Below the pieces are notes generated by a model. The model saw nothing but the letters and a program-made list of their open reading frames with translations, did not search any database and was not told the origin of the DNA. The position numbers and the translations under genes are program-made. From Pseudorasbora parva (taxonomy: Eukaryota > Chordata > Actinopteri > Cypriniformes > Gobionidae), in the NCBI RefSeq assembly GCF_024679245.1, contig NC_090185.1:3161964-3225963 (forward strand): 64,000 nt of DNA. Reading direction: 5' to 3'. Below are positions 44,761 to 55,949 of the stretch, piece after piece; position 1 is the first letter of the stretch; each line of letters begins with the position of its first letter.

Positions 44761-46489
44761 AAAAACATCTACTTTGGGGCATGTGACTATATCCTGGCTA
44801 GCCAATACGATTTTGTAAAAGGTTTTAATGTTAGATTTCATTTGCAAAAATTGTATTTCACTAAATAAAAATAATAAATTAAACCAGATTACTTGTTTTG
44901 GTTTTTGTTTGATATTCATTTTTGAATAATTGAACTTAATAGTTTTGTATAAAATTAAGAATGTTAACCTGATTTAACTTACTGGAGTTTAAGTTTACTG
45001 AAACAAACCATGTTAATTAATTTCAACATAACCCAGTTAGAAGTAAAACCAACTAAATAGTTTAAGTACAGTATATAAAGAGCTAGTTTGGTGAACTTAA
45101 TTTAAGTACGTTATATAAATGCCAATTTTTTTTGGTGAATTTAAATATACAAGTTTTGGGAAACATGTACAAGTATAAATATACAAGTTTACTTAAATTA
45201 TTTGAGTTCAATCGACTTACTAAGGACATGCATGCTCTCTTAAACCTAACATTAAAATATAATTTAATCTTATTAGAATAATTGAGCTTAATAGGTTTGT
45301 ACAAAATTAAGAATGTTAACCTGATTTAACTTAACGGTATTGAATTAATCGTTGGTTATGTATAAAAAATAAATAAAAATAAAAAAGATGAACAAAAAAG
45401 CTAGTTTACTGGAATAAAAACCAAGTTACGCGGAACCTGTTGATGTAAAAAGTTAAGTAAATCAAACTTAATAGTTTAAGTAAAGTATATAACACCAAGT
45501 TTGGTGAACTTAATAGTTTAAGTAGAGTATATAAACACCAAGTTTGGTAAACTTAATAGTTTAACCTGTTAACTGTCACTGGCCCACCGGTGGGCCCCAT
45601 TTGCCACTGCATGTTTAAAACAATTATATCCTATATTTATCCTGATCTAATGTTGACAAACTATATATCATTCGAAAGCTTACGAACTCAAGATTCAACC
45701 TGTGAAAACCGTTTTGATATCGGACCTTGGGTTACCATAGGAACGGTGCCCTAAATTATTCCAGCGGGCTCCTCCCCAAGTGGCGTCGTCATGTTTCATA
45801 TTTATTTAACTACTTTATAATAAAACACTTTTCTAATCTTGACAAAACACATATCGTCGGAAAGGTCTGAGTCTCACGGTTATATATCTGCAAACTGGCA
45901 GAACCTGTTGATGTAAAAAGTTAAGTAAATCAAACTTAATAGTTTAAGTAAAGTATATAAACACCAAGTTTGGTGAACTTAATAGTTTAAGTAAAGTATA
46001 TAAACACCAAGTTTGGTGAACTTAATAGTTTAAGTAAAGGATATAAACACCAAGTTTGGTGAACCTAATAGTTTAAGTATAGTCAACGTTAGCATCACGC
46101 CAAGTGAACTTATATATGCACGTTTTGGGGAATTGGGAAATCAACTGAGTTCAATCACCTTTTTAAGGACATGTATGCTCTCTTGACACTATATTAAAAT
46201 ATTATTTAAGCTTATTTCATCCTCAATGTTTTATTACTGCTTTTCTTAAACCGATTTGTCTCATTCACAGACAAAATGCTCAAAACCCCAAGGATCTGCT
46301 GTGCTTGAACCAGCTAGAGTCCTGAAATCAGAGCTTGAATCTACAGTGACAAAGATCAAAACAGTCCAGCACATTACTTCCTGATCACATAAAAAACATA
46401 TGGACCCCGTAAACACAAACAATCCAAAACATCCCCTTTCCTGATCACATAAAAACATATGAACCCTAAGAAAACATAACCCCTTCCTG

Positions 46490-46690
46490 TTCTCATAAAA
46501 ACACATGAACCCCTAAGTAAACAGATTCCCTTCCTGTTCTCATAAAAACACATGAACCCCTAAGTAAACAGATTCCCTTCCTGTTCTCATAAAAACACAT
46601 GAACCCCTAAGTAAACAGATTCCCTTCCTGTTCTCATAAAAACACATGAACCCCTAAGTAAACAGACTCCCTTCCTGTTCTCATAAAATG
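46490..46690. repeat. 47-bp subterminal tandem repeat, right arm
   Basis: Reverse complement of the left array, with one more GATTCCC-type unit. This single difference shifts the mirror constant from 78449 to 78496 at the termini. Confidence 0.85.
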
Positions 46691-46819
46691 GCTGCAAAAG
46701 TTTGGGACTTCCGGTCATAAACGTCAAAACATCTGATATGCTCATTAAGGGCAATAAAACACTGTTTTATTGGGGGTCATAAATCAAAGTGACAGGATGT
46801 CCAGGGTATAACTCTCTCT

Positions 46820-47252
46820 TACACGGTGTGTTAATAGGCCAGAGGAGAGCTGGCACCCTGACTGAGTCTGGTTTCTCCCAAGGTTTATTTTTCTCCATCA
46901 TGCCCTGATGGAGTTTCCGTTCCTTTAGTCGCCTTTGGCTTGGCTTGCTCATTTGGGGACACTAAAAATATGATCAACTAAATTAAGTTATTCAACTAAA
47001 TATACAAATAACATTTATGAATTAGGTTTTATTTAATTCTATAAACTAAAATACTGATCTGCCAACATTGTCGCTATATGATAAATTAAAATAAGCTGAT
47101 AACATCACTGTTTTCTCCAGAACGACTGTACAGCCAAATCTAATTTTGTTGCAATATTGTCCTGTTTGACACTGTGAAGCTGCTTTGACACAATCGCGAT
47201 TGTAAAAGCGCTATAAAAAATAAAGTTGATTGATTGATTGATTGATTGATTT
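46820..47252 (+). pseudogene. L2 LINE 3' UTR and (TTGA)n tail (continuation)
   Basis: Starts with the second TACACG and continues with GTGTGTTAATAGGCCAGAGG, CCCAAGGTTTATTTTTCTCC and GCCTTTGGCTTGGCTTGCTC. It ends GAAGCTGCTTTGACACAATC, AAGCGCTATAAAAAATAAAG and a TTGA repeat, the typical 3' end of fish L2 LINEs. Together with 30900-31676 it makes one element. Confidence 0.8.
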
Positions 47253-48030
47253 ACATATGACACAGCGATGCCCATATGGATATTGCTCTGAGTCCTACAT
47301 AACAGCTTTTGTATTCTTTCTTTTGTCTTTGGTTCGTTATATTTCTCACAGATTTCTGCTTGTTCTGGATCAGCTATAGATAAAGTAGCAAAATAAAGGT
47401 GACATGTAAATGAATGCATTAGTGAGAGAGAGATTGAGTGTGAATTAATTCTACCTGCCAGCGTCTCTCTACTAATACTGAAGCTGTGAGTTTTAGTTAC
47501 TAAGAAATATATGCTATAACTTTTCCGTTTCTAAGCTGTTTTATTGTTAAATCACAGAACAGTGTTGACAATATATTTCTGCGCTACTGAATGTTTCTGT
47601 GTACGGCGCGCGCGATCTCTGCATGATATGCGAGCTATATATGTGTGTTACAATGCAGCATCACATTTGTTTTGAGCGGTGATTTACTTACGTGTACAAT
47701 AAGCGTGCATTCTCCCGATCAATTTTGAGCCCCCAGATGGTATAATCAAACATGTCTTGTGGAGAGCTCTCTGAGTATGTATTTATTTGTAATTTTTAAC
47801 TGTTGGAAACAAAGCCTGCGTGTCCGGAAATTGCGCCCTCTATAGGCCAGCGACTAGTCGACGTCAAGCTTAAAGTGCCATGGCAGAGCATTAGTCGACT
47901 AGTCGGTGCAACCCGTAATCGACACACCATTTTGTTTCTATTTGTCATTTCATCATATTGTTTAATTCAAATGTTAAACTATTAAATTTAATCAACCATT
48001 ATAATCTGTTGATCTGTGTCAAACCCTGTT
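47253..48030. other. intron 2 of receptor gene 2, with hAT-like repeat words
   Basis: No exon. Words such as TAGTCGACTAGTCGGTGCAA (47893) resemble ends of a fish hAT-type repeat. It ends in intron sequence (GATCTGTGTCAAACCCTGTT) paralogous to that before exon 3 of gene 1. Confidence 0.4.
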
Positions 48031-50760
48031 CCTTTTCAGTCGGTCACGTTTGACATTCGTTGGAACTGACGACAAATTGGGGATCGTTTTCAGAGATCAA
48101 TCTATTTCGAGTGTTTATAAACGAGCCAATGAATACTGGCATGCTGTTCACGCATTCCACACTTCGCCCCACAGTGCGGGTATAAGTAAGGAAGTGGAAG
48201 CACTGCGTCTTTGCTTTTCTGCTTCAGAGCCGAACAATTGCTGTAGTTTCCAGTGTTGTTTCCTACGAAGAGTGTAACAATGAGTCTGCCTTTGGATAAG
48301 GGGTTGAACGGCTTTTTTTAAAGTCGACATTTATCTGATGAAAGTCGAGGTGACATCGACTAGTCGATGATGACGCCATTAATTAAGAAAATAAGCCTGA
48401 ACCTCGAGCCACAGTAACGTCGCTTGGATTCACGGCCGATTCCAGAGATGGTCGTGGCAAAGCAGCAAGTACCGGGTGCCAGTTACCCTGTACTGTCTGC
48501 AAATTTCAGCCTGTGGTTGAACCCTTTATTTCTACGGACGGGAAAAGATGCTCCTAGAACAAGTGTCCAGGCATGCTGTGGTCTTCACGGATGCCTTGTT
48601 CTGCAAGACCCACTCAGTGTGACTATTGGATAATGCTAGAAAAGTGTGCCTGTATCGAGAGATGGAACGCTGCGGAGCCACATCCTTCTGAGGATGGAGA
48701 GTTGGCAGTTGCACATAGGGACTAACTAATAAACAGGATAGTGTAACATATGTCTTGCGCTGGGCCGCTCAAAATGCTGCTACATGGCAAGCACGTTCTG
48801 GTCCGTACTGCAACCGTTGCGTATATCAACCGTCAGGGTGGTCTACGCTCTTGCAACTTGCTGCAACTCGCCAGCCATCTTCTCCTTTGGAGTCAGATGC
48901 ATCTGAGGTCACTATACACCCTATTGGCCCAACTGGACCTGGTTTCCCTAACCAACTCTCCTTGTGACAGCCCCTTCCTGTCCTATTCCTCTGAGGAAGG
49001 ATCTACTTTTTCAGAGACGGGGCACTCTGTGGCACCCGTGTCTAGACCTCTTCAAACTCGGTGGCACCCGTGTCCAGACCTCTTCAAACTCCATGTCTGT
49101 TCCCAAACTCGTTACCCTCTTGGGACTTAGCTCTGGTGCTCAGGGCACTTCAGAGCCCTCTTTTCAAGACTTTTCAGTCTGTAGAGTTAAAACATCTAGT
49201 CCATGAAGACAGTACTCTTAACTGCATTGACTTCCATCAAGAGGGTAGGGGACCTGCAGGCACTTTCAGTGGATCGTGCCTAGAATTCGGGCCGGCCAAC
49301 TCTCACCTTATCTTGAGACCCCAGCCAGGATATGTGCCCATGATTCCCACTACTCCCTTCAGGGACCAATTGCTGAACCTGCAACTTCCTTTGGAGGTTG
49401 GCAGACCCAGCCCTGTCTTTGCTCTGTCCTGTTTGTACCTACATGGATAGAACGCCATTTCGCCGTTTCAGGACCCAAGAACAGCTCTTCTGTTCTGTCT
49501 TTTGTCTGTTATGGAGGCCAGCAGAAGGGAAAGGCTGTCTCTAAGTAGAGGTTGGCCCACTGGATAGTAGATCTTGGCGTACCAATTCCAAGACGTGCCT
49601 TGTCCATTCAGACTGCGAGCACACTCAACTAGAGGTGTGTTCCTCCTGGCCGCTGGCTCAAGGCGACGCGCTGACAGACATTTGTAGAGCTGCAGGCTGA
49701 GCGACACCTAACATGTTTACTAGATTTTATAGCCTCTGTGTAGCGCGAAGGACCCATTTTAGTGTTGGCTTGCAATGCCACTCCTGCCTCCTGGGCCGGA
49801 TACGTGCGTTAATTTCTCCAGTAGTGTTCCCCATAATGGCTTACCCTGTCAAGCTTCTCCTTCACCCCTCGACAACAGAGGCTGTTTGACGGCAGACTTA
49901 CACCTGTATGCATCTGTATCCATACACCTGTATGCAGCTTACACAACGCGTGTGTAAGCTGGGTATCCATGTGTAGCAGTTCCTACAGCAACCCCATATG
50001 TGTATTCCTCCACTGTATCAGCTACCGTAAATGGCTAGCCCCATGTCTTTCCCTCTCTGATGGTGTTCTTTCCCCCTAGAACTAGGTTGAAACCACCTTT
50101 AGAGACTGCCATATGTTACACGATCCTGTTTGGTTAGTCCTTATGTGTAACTGCCAACTCTCCTTCCTCAGACGGATGTGGCTCCGCAGCGTTCCATCTC
50201 TCGAGACACGCTTTCCCACCGTTATCCAATAGTCACACTGAGTGGGTCTTGCAGAACAGCAGTGACTGACCTTCTCTGCTTAGAGCCCTGACTTCCCACT
50301 CCAATATTGGGCCATCCAGGGAGCTCAAGCAGAGCTCTGAAAGGGCCAATGCCTGTGGCGTGTTGTTAGGATCCCCAATTCGTCGGTCAGTTTCGATGTA
50401 CGTTGAATGTGACTGACTGAAAGGGAACGTCTCGGTTACGTATGTAACCCTTGTTCCCTGAAGGAGGGAATGGAGATGTACATCCCGTCAACAGGTGCTG
50501 TGCCTCTGCTGAATGGCCGACTCACTAGTTTGGCTCCTCAGTGGAAAAGCTAAGATGCAGTGCTTCCACTTCCTTATTTATACCCGACCTGCGGGTCGGA
50601 GCGTGGAATGCATGAACCGCATGCCAAAATTCATTGGCTCATTTTTAAACACTTAGAGTACATTGTTCTCTGAAAACGATCCCCAATTCGTCTGTCAGGT
50701 CTGACATACATCTCCATTCCCTCCTTTAGGGAACGAGGGTTACATACGTAACTGAGACAT
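48031..50760 (+). mobile_element. DIRS-1-like retrotransposon, internally deleted and decayed
   Basis: Inverted terminal repeats: the left end (about 48035-48215, with ATTGGGGATCGTTTTCAGAG) is the reverse complement of the right end (about 50545-50735). Inside, VSRHAVVFTDA-like and ATVAYINRQGGLRS match the DIRS RT/RNase H region. Near 49660, DALTDICRAAG is followed by a TGA where tryptophan is expected and then ATPNMFTRFYSLCV, the tyrosine-recombinase C-terminal block. Frames are broken throughout. It is inserted in intron 2 of receptor gene 2, within sequence that is continuous in gene 1 (CAAACCCTGTTTCTGTTTGT). Confidence 0.75.
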
Positions 50761-50791
50761 TTATGTTTGTTCTGTGTGTTTGATGATTCAG

Positions 50792-51091
50792 TGTCAGTGA
50801 CGGAGGGAGATTTAGTCACTCTAGACTCTGATTTCACTGAAATGAAGGATGGTGATCAGATTTGGTGGAGATTTGGAGATAAAGACACTGTAATCGCTCT
50901 AATCAACAAACGGCCTGAAAGCTTCACTGTATATGATGATGTTCCTGATGAGAGATTCAGAGACAGACTGAAGCTGGACAATCAAACTGGATCTCTGACC
51001 ATCACAAACATCACAATCAAACATGCTGGACTTTATCAACTACAGATAAAAAAATACTGGGCGTCTTCTTATATCAGTCTCTCTGTCTACG
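50792..51091 (+). CDS. receptor gene 2, second V-like Ig exon
   Basis: 100 codons, phase 1-1, acceptor GATGATTCAG at the same position as in gene 1. VSVTEGDLVTLDSDFTEMK, QIWWRFGDKDTVIALIN, then the family core FRDRLKLDNQTGSLTITNIT with two changes just upstream (VPDERF in place of VLDGRF), HAGLYQLQIKK, ISLSVYG. Only about 30 bp separate it from the DIRS element, so branch point and acceptor are retained but upstream intron context is lost. Confidence 0.75.
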
Positions 51092-51266
51092 GTGAGTTAA
51101 ATATCAGTTTCACATGTTTTATTTATTACAGTGAGATATAAAGATGTATCTTATAATGAATAATTAGTTTAAATGATTAATTCCCTTTTTTAAATTAAAA
51201 GCAGGTTGCATTAACTCGTACATTAAATAACATCCTCATTTCTCTTTATTCTCTGATGTTTTCCAG

Positions 51267-51569
51267 CTCGTCTGCCTGTTCCTGTCATCAGCAGTAACTC
51301 TTCTCAGTGTTCTTCATCATCATCATCATCATCATCATATTGTTCATTGGTGTGTTCATCAGCGGTGAATGTGAGTCATGTGACTCTCTCCTGGTACAAA
51401 GGAAACAGTTTATTGTCCAACATCAGTGTGTCTGATCTCAGCATCAGCCTCTCTCTACCTCTGGAGGTGGAATATCAGGATAAAAACACCTACAGCTGTG
51501 TGCTGAACAATCCCATCAGCCACCAGACTCAACATCTGGACATCACTTAACTCTGTCACACATGTTCAG
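51267..51569 (+). pseudogene. receptor gene 2, C2-like Ig exon with premature stop
   Basis: Nearly identical to gene 1 exon 25809-26108, with one extra serine codon. At 51548-51550 the CAA (Gln) of gene 1 is TAA, stopping the frame just after HLDIT and before LCHTCS and the transmembrane exon. A protein ending here would lack the membrane anchor: either a secreted form or, because later exon junctions follow, a target of nonsense-mediated decay. The downstream exons still look intact, so the change is recent. Confidence 0.75.
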
Positions 51570-51661
51570 GTACGGCAGCAACGCTGATATTAGTTGATGT
51601 CAGCGCTGATATTAGCGTTTATTGACTGAGCTGATCTCAGTTTGATGTTTTTTTTCCTCAG

Positions 51662-51799
51662 TCCACTGTTGTGGTCCCACTGAAGCTGTGATCCGATTGG
51701 TCCTCGCTGCTCTGGTGGGCGTGGCTACTGTCATGATTGTGGTTTATGACATCAGATCCAGAAGAGCTGAACGAGATCAAGCTCATATTCACACATCAG
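51662..51799 (+). pseudogene. receptor gene 2, transmembrane exon (behind stop codon)
   Basis: 46 codons, sequence as in gene 1 exon 26201-26338 (LVLAALVGVATVMIVVYDI helix, RSRRAERDQ). Splice sites are intact. Only reachable in translation if the stop in the preceding exon is skipped. Confidence 0.65.
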
Positions 51800-51899
51800 G
51801 TACATGATTGATGATGTCATCTCTCACAAACTGATTTTGCATATATTAATATTGGTTTAGATTTATTAATTTATGGCTTCATATGTTCATCTTTTTCAG

Positions 51900-51910
51900 G
51901 AAGTGCTTGA
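51900..51910 (+). pseudogene. receptor gene 2, terminal exon
   Basis: GA-AGT-GCT-TGA after CTTTTTCAG, same as gene 1. A 3' UTR to about 52790 with AATAAA at 52769-52774 follows. Confidence 0.55.
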
Positions 51911-52800
51911 ATCTAAAGCAGAACGCTGAACTTTAAAGATTCTTCAAGTGTGTTTTTGTCATCATAAATACTGATGATTATTTGAGCTTCTGCTCTCTTT
52001 CAGTGTCAGATTTTTAAAATCTTATTTGTAAGTTTATATTTCTCTCTGATACAACAATGATATAAAATAATAAAGAGTCACACAGATCTCACTTTAATAC
52101 TGCTGACGGATCTAAAGGTTTTCAACAACAGCCTGTGTTGTATTTGAAGAAAGCAACCTTACATTGGTGTTTTTTTATTTTCTTTGTTTTGTTTTATATT
52201 AATTTCATTAGTCATTCATGTATTCAGATTATGATCTGATTTACTTCACTTATCATTTAATAATGTTATCATTATTGTTAATTTTTGTCCCTTTGTGTGT
52301 TCTATGACTTATTGTCCTCATTTGCTTGCTCTTGTTGTTTAATCTTATGATTGTGTGTTTGAAGGGATGTTTGTCTTCACGAGTAGGAGATCACAGAATG
52401 TCTCAAGGCTTTTATCATCACAGGACGATGTTGTGAAGTAGTAATTCTCCATAGTTTTTCTCTTGGTATAATAACACTTGTTGTAAATGTATTGGTCAGA
52501 TGAAGCCAGAGCATTGAGTGGTGTAACTTCTGGACAGACTCTGAGCATTGAAACATATGCAACTAAGATTATTCAACAAACTCTGCTCTGTTATGATCAT
52601 CACTTCGTCTCCTGCTTTCTCAGTCAAATTCTCAGGCTGATAGACTTATATCTTCTGGCAAGGATTCGGCGCCGGGGCTGAATCTGATATTTGGAGAGCC
52701 ATCAGAACCAACATTTTGGCTCGATCTAACATGCTGTCCATTTGCCAAATGTATTTTCTTGCCTTTTCAATAAAGTTTTCTCGCTCTGAGGTTCAAGAGT
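51911..52800 (+). other. 3' UTR of receptor gene 2
   Basis: Paralogous to 26450-27110. Has about 170 bp more near 51938-52175 than gene 1, so gene 1 carries a deletion or gene 2 an insertion. AATAAA at 52769-52774. Confidence 0.5.
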
Positions 52801-52984
52801 CTCTCCATGTTTTATTATTTACTGTCGAGCGCCTCCTGGAGGAATAATTCATATATATCTAAAAAAGTTCAGCAGTGGCCACAAATACAGCATTATTTTA
52901 AAACATTCTTTGTAAATGTTTAAATTATTATTAGCTCATTAATTTTCTTGTTGTTTTATCAATCCACAATAATAAACACACAAC

Positions 52985-53590
52985 AGGCCGAGCTATGGGA
53001 ATAGCGAACAGCGCTGAAAACTTTCCAGGCAGGTTTTTTTGTCTGCACAGACCTCAGGCTCTCCCACTCCACCGCCCCGGTCTTTGAGATCTCCATCCAG
53101 AACCGCTTCTTCCCTTCTTTGTGAGTCAGAATGCGATGCTGTGATTATCGGCAGTTCCATCGTTCGGCACGTCCATGCTGCCTCAGGACAGGTAAGGTGT
53201 GCAGTCACTGTTTTCCTGGTGCTCGTGTTCTTGTTGTCTCTGCACAGATTCCGGCGATCCTGAATGGTGACGAGAGCGTCGGAGCGATTTGTGCTGAATG
53301 CGAAGGTGAACGGCATCAGGATATGGCAGACGGAGGTTCTGAAGACGGACTTCATGAGCCTGATGGAGACGGAAAGCAGAACATCACACACGACGAGGGT
53401 CATCATGTCCGGAGCGCATCCCACATATCGATGAGGACTGAAAGGTTCAGTAGATTATTTGCTCTAAATGAATGGTTAATGTCATGGTGTAACTCAATCT
53501 TTTCTGGGAGTGGCCTAGGCTTTTCCGTGCTGATGGCCTACACCCCAGCAGGATCCGAGCGGATCTTCTGTCGGAAAATATCTCCTCTTA
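52985..53590 (+). pseudogene. L2-like LINE ORF1 SGNH/esterase-like region
   Basis: DAVIIGSSIVRHVHAASGQ, then in shifted frames FPGARVL, and later ERFSRLFALNEWLMSWCNSI: conserved landmarks of the esterase-like domain of fish LINE ORF1. Broken by frameshifts. It is cut at 53590 by a DNA transposon and resumes at 54632. Confidence 0.65.
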
Positions 53591-54631
53591 GGCTCCGTCC
53601 ACACGGAGACGTGTTTAGCTGTATACATTTTGTACCGTATCAGTGTTTCGTCCACACGGATCCGGCGTTTTGGAAGAATGAATCCGATATTTTCTGAAAC
53701 CGGGTCCCAGAGTGGATAAATCTGAAAACGTCAATCTTGTGTTTTCGTGTGTACAGCCAATCCGTATATTTTGTGAAACGGTGATATCATCACGCTACGT
53801 CCGGCACGGTGAAAGACTAAAGGGATACAGCTACGGGCACTGGGCATGCGCACATTAATAATGCGTCATTTAATGACCATATCTGCATTATTGTAAGGGT
53901 AGGTTTAGGGTTGGGTAGGTGTAGGCGTTAATAAAACACATCTGTTAAGTAGCAAATGTATTTATTGTTATTTTATCGTGAGATTTTGCCTCACCTCCTT
54001 CCACCGCTATACCCCTTCTAGCCACAACTCTTCTTCTCCATTATTAGTGTATTTCTGTGGCAGAATTACAGCGCCACACACTGGCCTGGCATGTTTACTA
54101 CATCGTTTTGAGTCGGTTTCAGTGATCTCGTTGTTACGGGTACAGAGTCTACGGAGACAAGATGGTGAGTAACAGGTTTATTTGAACAAACAGTTGAGTT
54201 TGAAACTTGACGGAGTGAAGATGGGCTGATGATAGTTCGGGTTTGTGTTGCTCAGGGTGCACTGGGAGATTGTAGGAGGTATCGCAGGAGAGGAACGCTG
54301 GAGAACACAGAACACACACACGCTGGACACTGGAGATCGCTGGAGACTGGGTAGAAGACACTGGAGACGGGTAAGTAACATCGAGGGAGTCCTTAAGGTC
54401 AGCCGAAGTGGTTAGTACCTTTCTCTAACGAGACCGGACAGTGACTGCGTGGGTGTGTGTGCCTTTTGTGCTCCTGGTGATTGTGGTGGTGATGGGTTGC
54501 AGGTGTGCGTGGTTAATACTCAGGTGAAAGTGTGCGCTGTGTATCTGTGACGTGGGAGCCTGGCGTGTCTGTGACACTCGTGTGGACGCAAGATCGGATT
54601 GGGAAAGCTCTGGCTTCGTGTGGACGGGGCC
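53591..54631. mobile_element. 1.04-kb non-autonomous DNA transposon (GTCCACACG ends)
   Basis: Begins GGCTCCGTCCACACGGAGAC and ends in CGTGTGGACGGGGCC, an imperfect inverted repeat of about 15-20 bp. TTA precedes and TAA follows; the host reads CTCTTAAGATTC across the junction, so the duplication is TA or a degenerate TWA. No transposase is recognised. A partial copy of its right portion lies at 55724-55946. Confidence 0.6.
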
Positions 54632-55723
54632 TAAGATTCTACACACTGTATGACTAGTGAGTCAAAGCACAAATGTCTTTGTTCCACCCACATAGTTAGT
54701 TGATAGTAATGCGAGTGTAGTGCATTCTAGAGAGACTGTTTCTATTCCCCTATCAGTGAGATCAAACAATAAATCTATCATAGGAATAGAAAAGATTACT
54801 GTGATTAAGCCAGAAAACCAAACCATTAGTGAACAAATCCCACAATTCAGCACAAGCATGGTCTGAATGGTTATGACGACGCTGTTGCAAATATCTATAG
54901 GGATATTCTTAATGTTACTCAGAGAACAGGACACAGAGTTCATTTATTTGAAGTGCTTGTGCTAAATGTTTCACTCTCAGATATAAGAAAAAATCTCCTA
55001 TCTCTTGCTTTGGCCAGCGTGTATAGACCTCCAGGGCCCTGTGTTGATTTCCTAAAAGAGTTTGCTGATTTTTTTCTCAGACCTTTTGGTCACTGTTGAT
55101 AAAGTATTGATTGTCTGTGATTTTAACATTCCCGTCGATAATACAAACGATGCGTTAGGGGTCGCATTCACAGATTTATTAAACTCCTCAAGCAAAATGC
55201 CACTAGACCACTCATTGTTTGAATCATACACTAGATTTAATTATATCGCATGGAACTAATCCTACCGATATAGATATCATACCGCAAAGTGATGTCACTG
55301 ATCAGTGCCTTGTTACTTGCTCACTGTGTACTGATGATATTTGCCATATCACGCCGTTCAAGCTGGCGGTTATTAAACCTCTCACTGAGAAACCACAACT
55401 AGATCCAAATGAATTAGCAAATTACAGACCCATTTCAAATCTTCCATTTCTGTCTAAAATACTAGATAAAGTTGTGTCTGCTCAATTCTACCTGTGAAAA
55501 ACTTCAGACCTCATCACCGCACAGAAACTGCGCTCATTAAAACTATAAATGACTTGCTCTCAGCTGCTGACCAAGGCTGTGTCTCTAGTACTAGATTTAC
55601 TTGATCTTAGTGCTGCGTTCGACATTATAGATCATAAAATACTCTTAGATCAACTACATTTCCTCCGACGCTGCTTTGAAACGATATGCACTGTGAAAAG
55701 CGCCATACAAATAAATGCAGCAG
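54632..55723 (+). pseudogene. L2-like LINE: endonuclease C-terminal part, RT start and 3' tail
   Basis: LALASVYRPPGPCVDFLKE and VDKVLIVCDFNIPVDNTND (endonuclease, with DFN) are followed by SLFESYTRFNYIAWN. The frame then jumps to the same RT start as at 27554 (ANYRPISNLPFLSKILDKV) and the LINE 3' UTR near 55700. Identical deletion boundaries recur in the copy at 56583-59068. Confidence 0.7.
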
Positions 55724-55946
55724 AGGTTAGTACCTTTCTCTAACGAGACCGGACAGTGACTGCGTGGGTGTGTGTGCCTTTTGTGCTCCTGGTGATTGTG
55801 GTGGTGATGGGTTGCAGGTGTGCGTGGTTAATACTCAGGTGAAAGTGTGCGCTGTGTATCTGTGCCGTGGGAGCCTGGCGTGTCTGTGACACTCGTGTGG
55901 ACGCAAGATCGGATTGAGAAAGCTCTGGCTTCGTGTGGACGGGGCC
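55724..55946. repeat. partial copy of the GTCCACACG transposon
   Basis: Matches 54410-54631 almost exactly but lacks the left part of the transposon. It abuts the LINE 3' end directly, marking the junction of a tandem duplication whose unit starts at about 54410. Confidence 0.7.
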
Positions 55947-55949
55947 TAA

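Larger units (their letters stand above)
31677..46819. mobile_element. 15.1-kb giant palindromic mobile element (Polinton/Maverick-like ends) with a central ORF
   Basis: Left arm 31677-38458 and right arm 39991-46819 are inverted copies. Paired ORFs across the arms all obey x+y=78449, so no net indel occurs over at least 6 kb, and the only length difference found is one extra 47-bp unit on the right. Termini read AGAGAGAGTTATACCCTGG, and a 6-bp duplication TACACG flanks the element. The insertion splits an L2 3' UTR. A 1,532-bp spacer holds a Bcl-2-like ORF on the minus strand. AG-starting tandem-dinucleotide ends, a 6-bp duplication and about 15 kb in length are traits known for Polinton/Maverick elements. 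However, no PolB, integrase, ATPase, protease or capsid gene is seen, so it would be non-autonomous. The superfamily is inference. Confidence 0.85.
39991..46819 (-). repeat. right arm of the giant palindrome (6,829 bp)
   Basis: Reverse complement of the left arm, with one extra 47-bp unit in the subterminal array (about 46490-46690). Microsatellite length (GGAA at about 43234-43268), poly(A) tracts and ORFs match the left arm; I found no substitution in the stretches compared. Confidence 0.9.

Noticed and set aside
31677..46819. Assembly artefact (missed hairpin adapter or collapsed/duplicated contig) as the explanation of the palindrome
   Set aside because: A unique asymmetric spacer, one extra 47-bp unit in one arm, and a clean TACACG duplication at both outer ends are not expected from a read fold-back. 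It is not fully excluded without reads.
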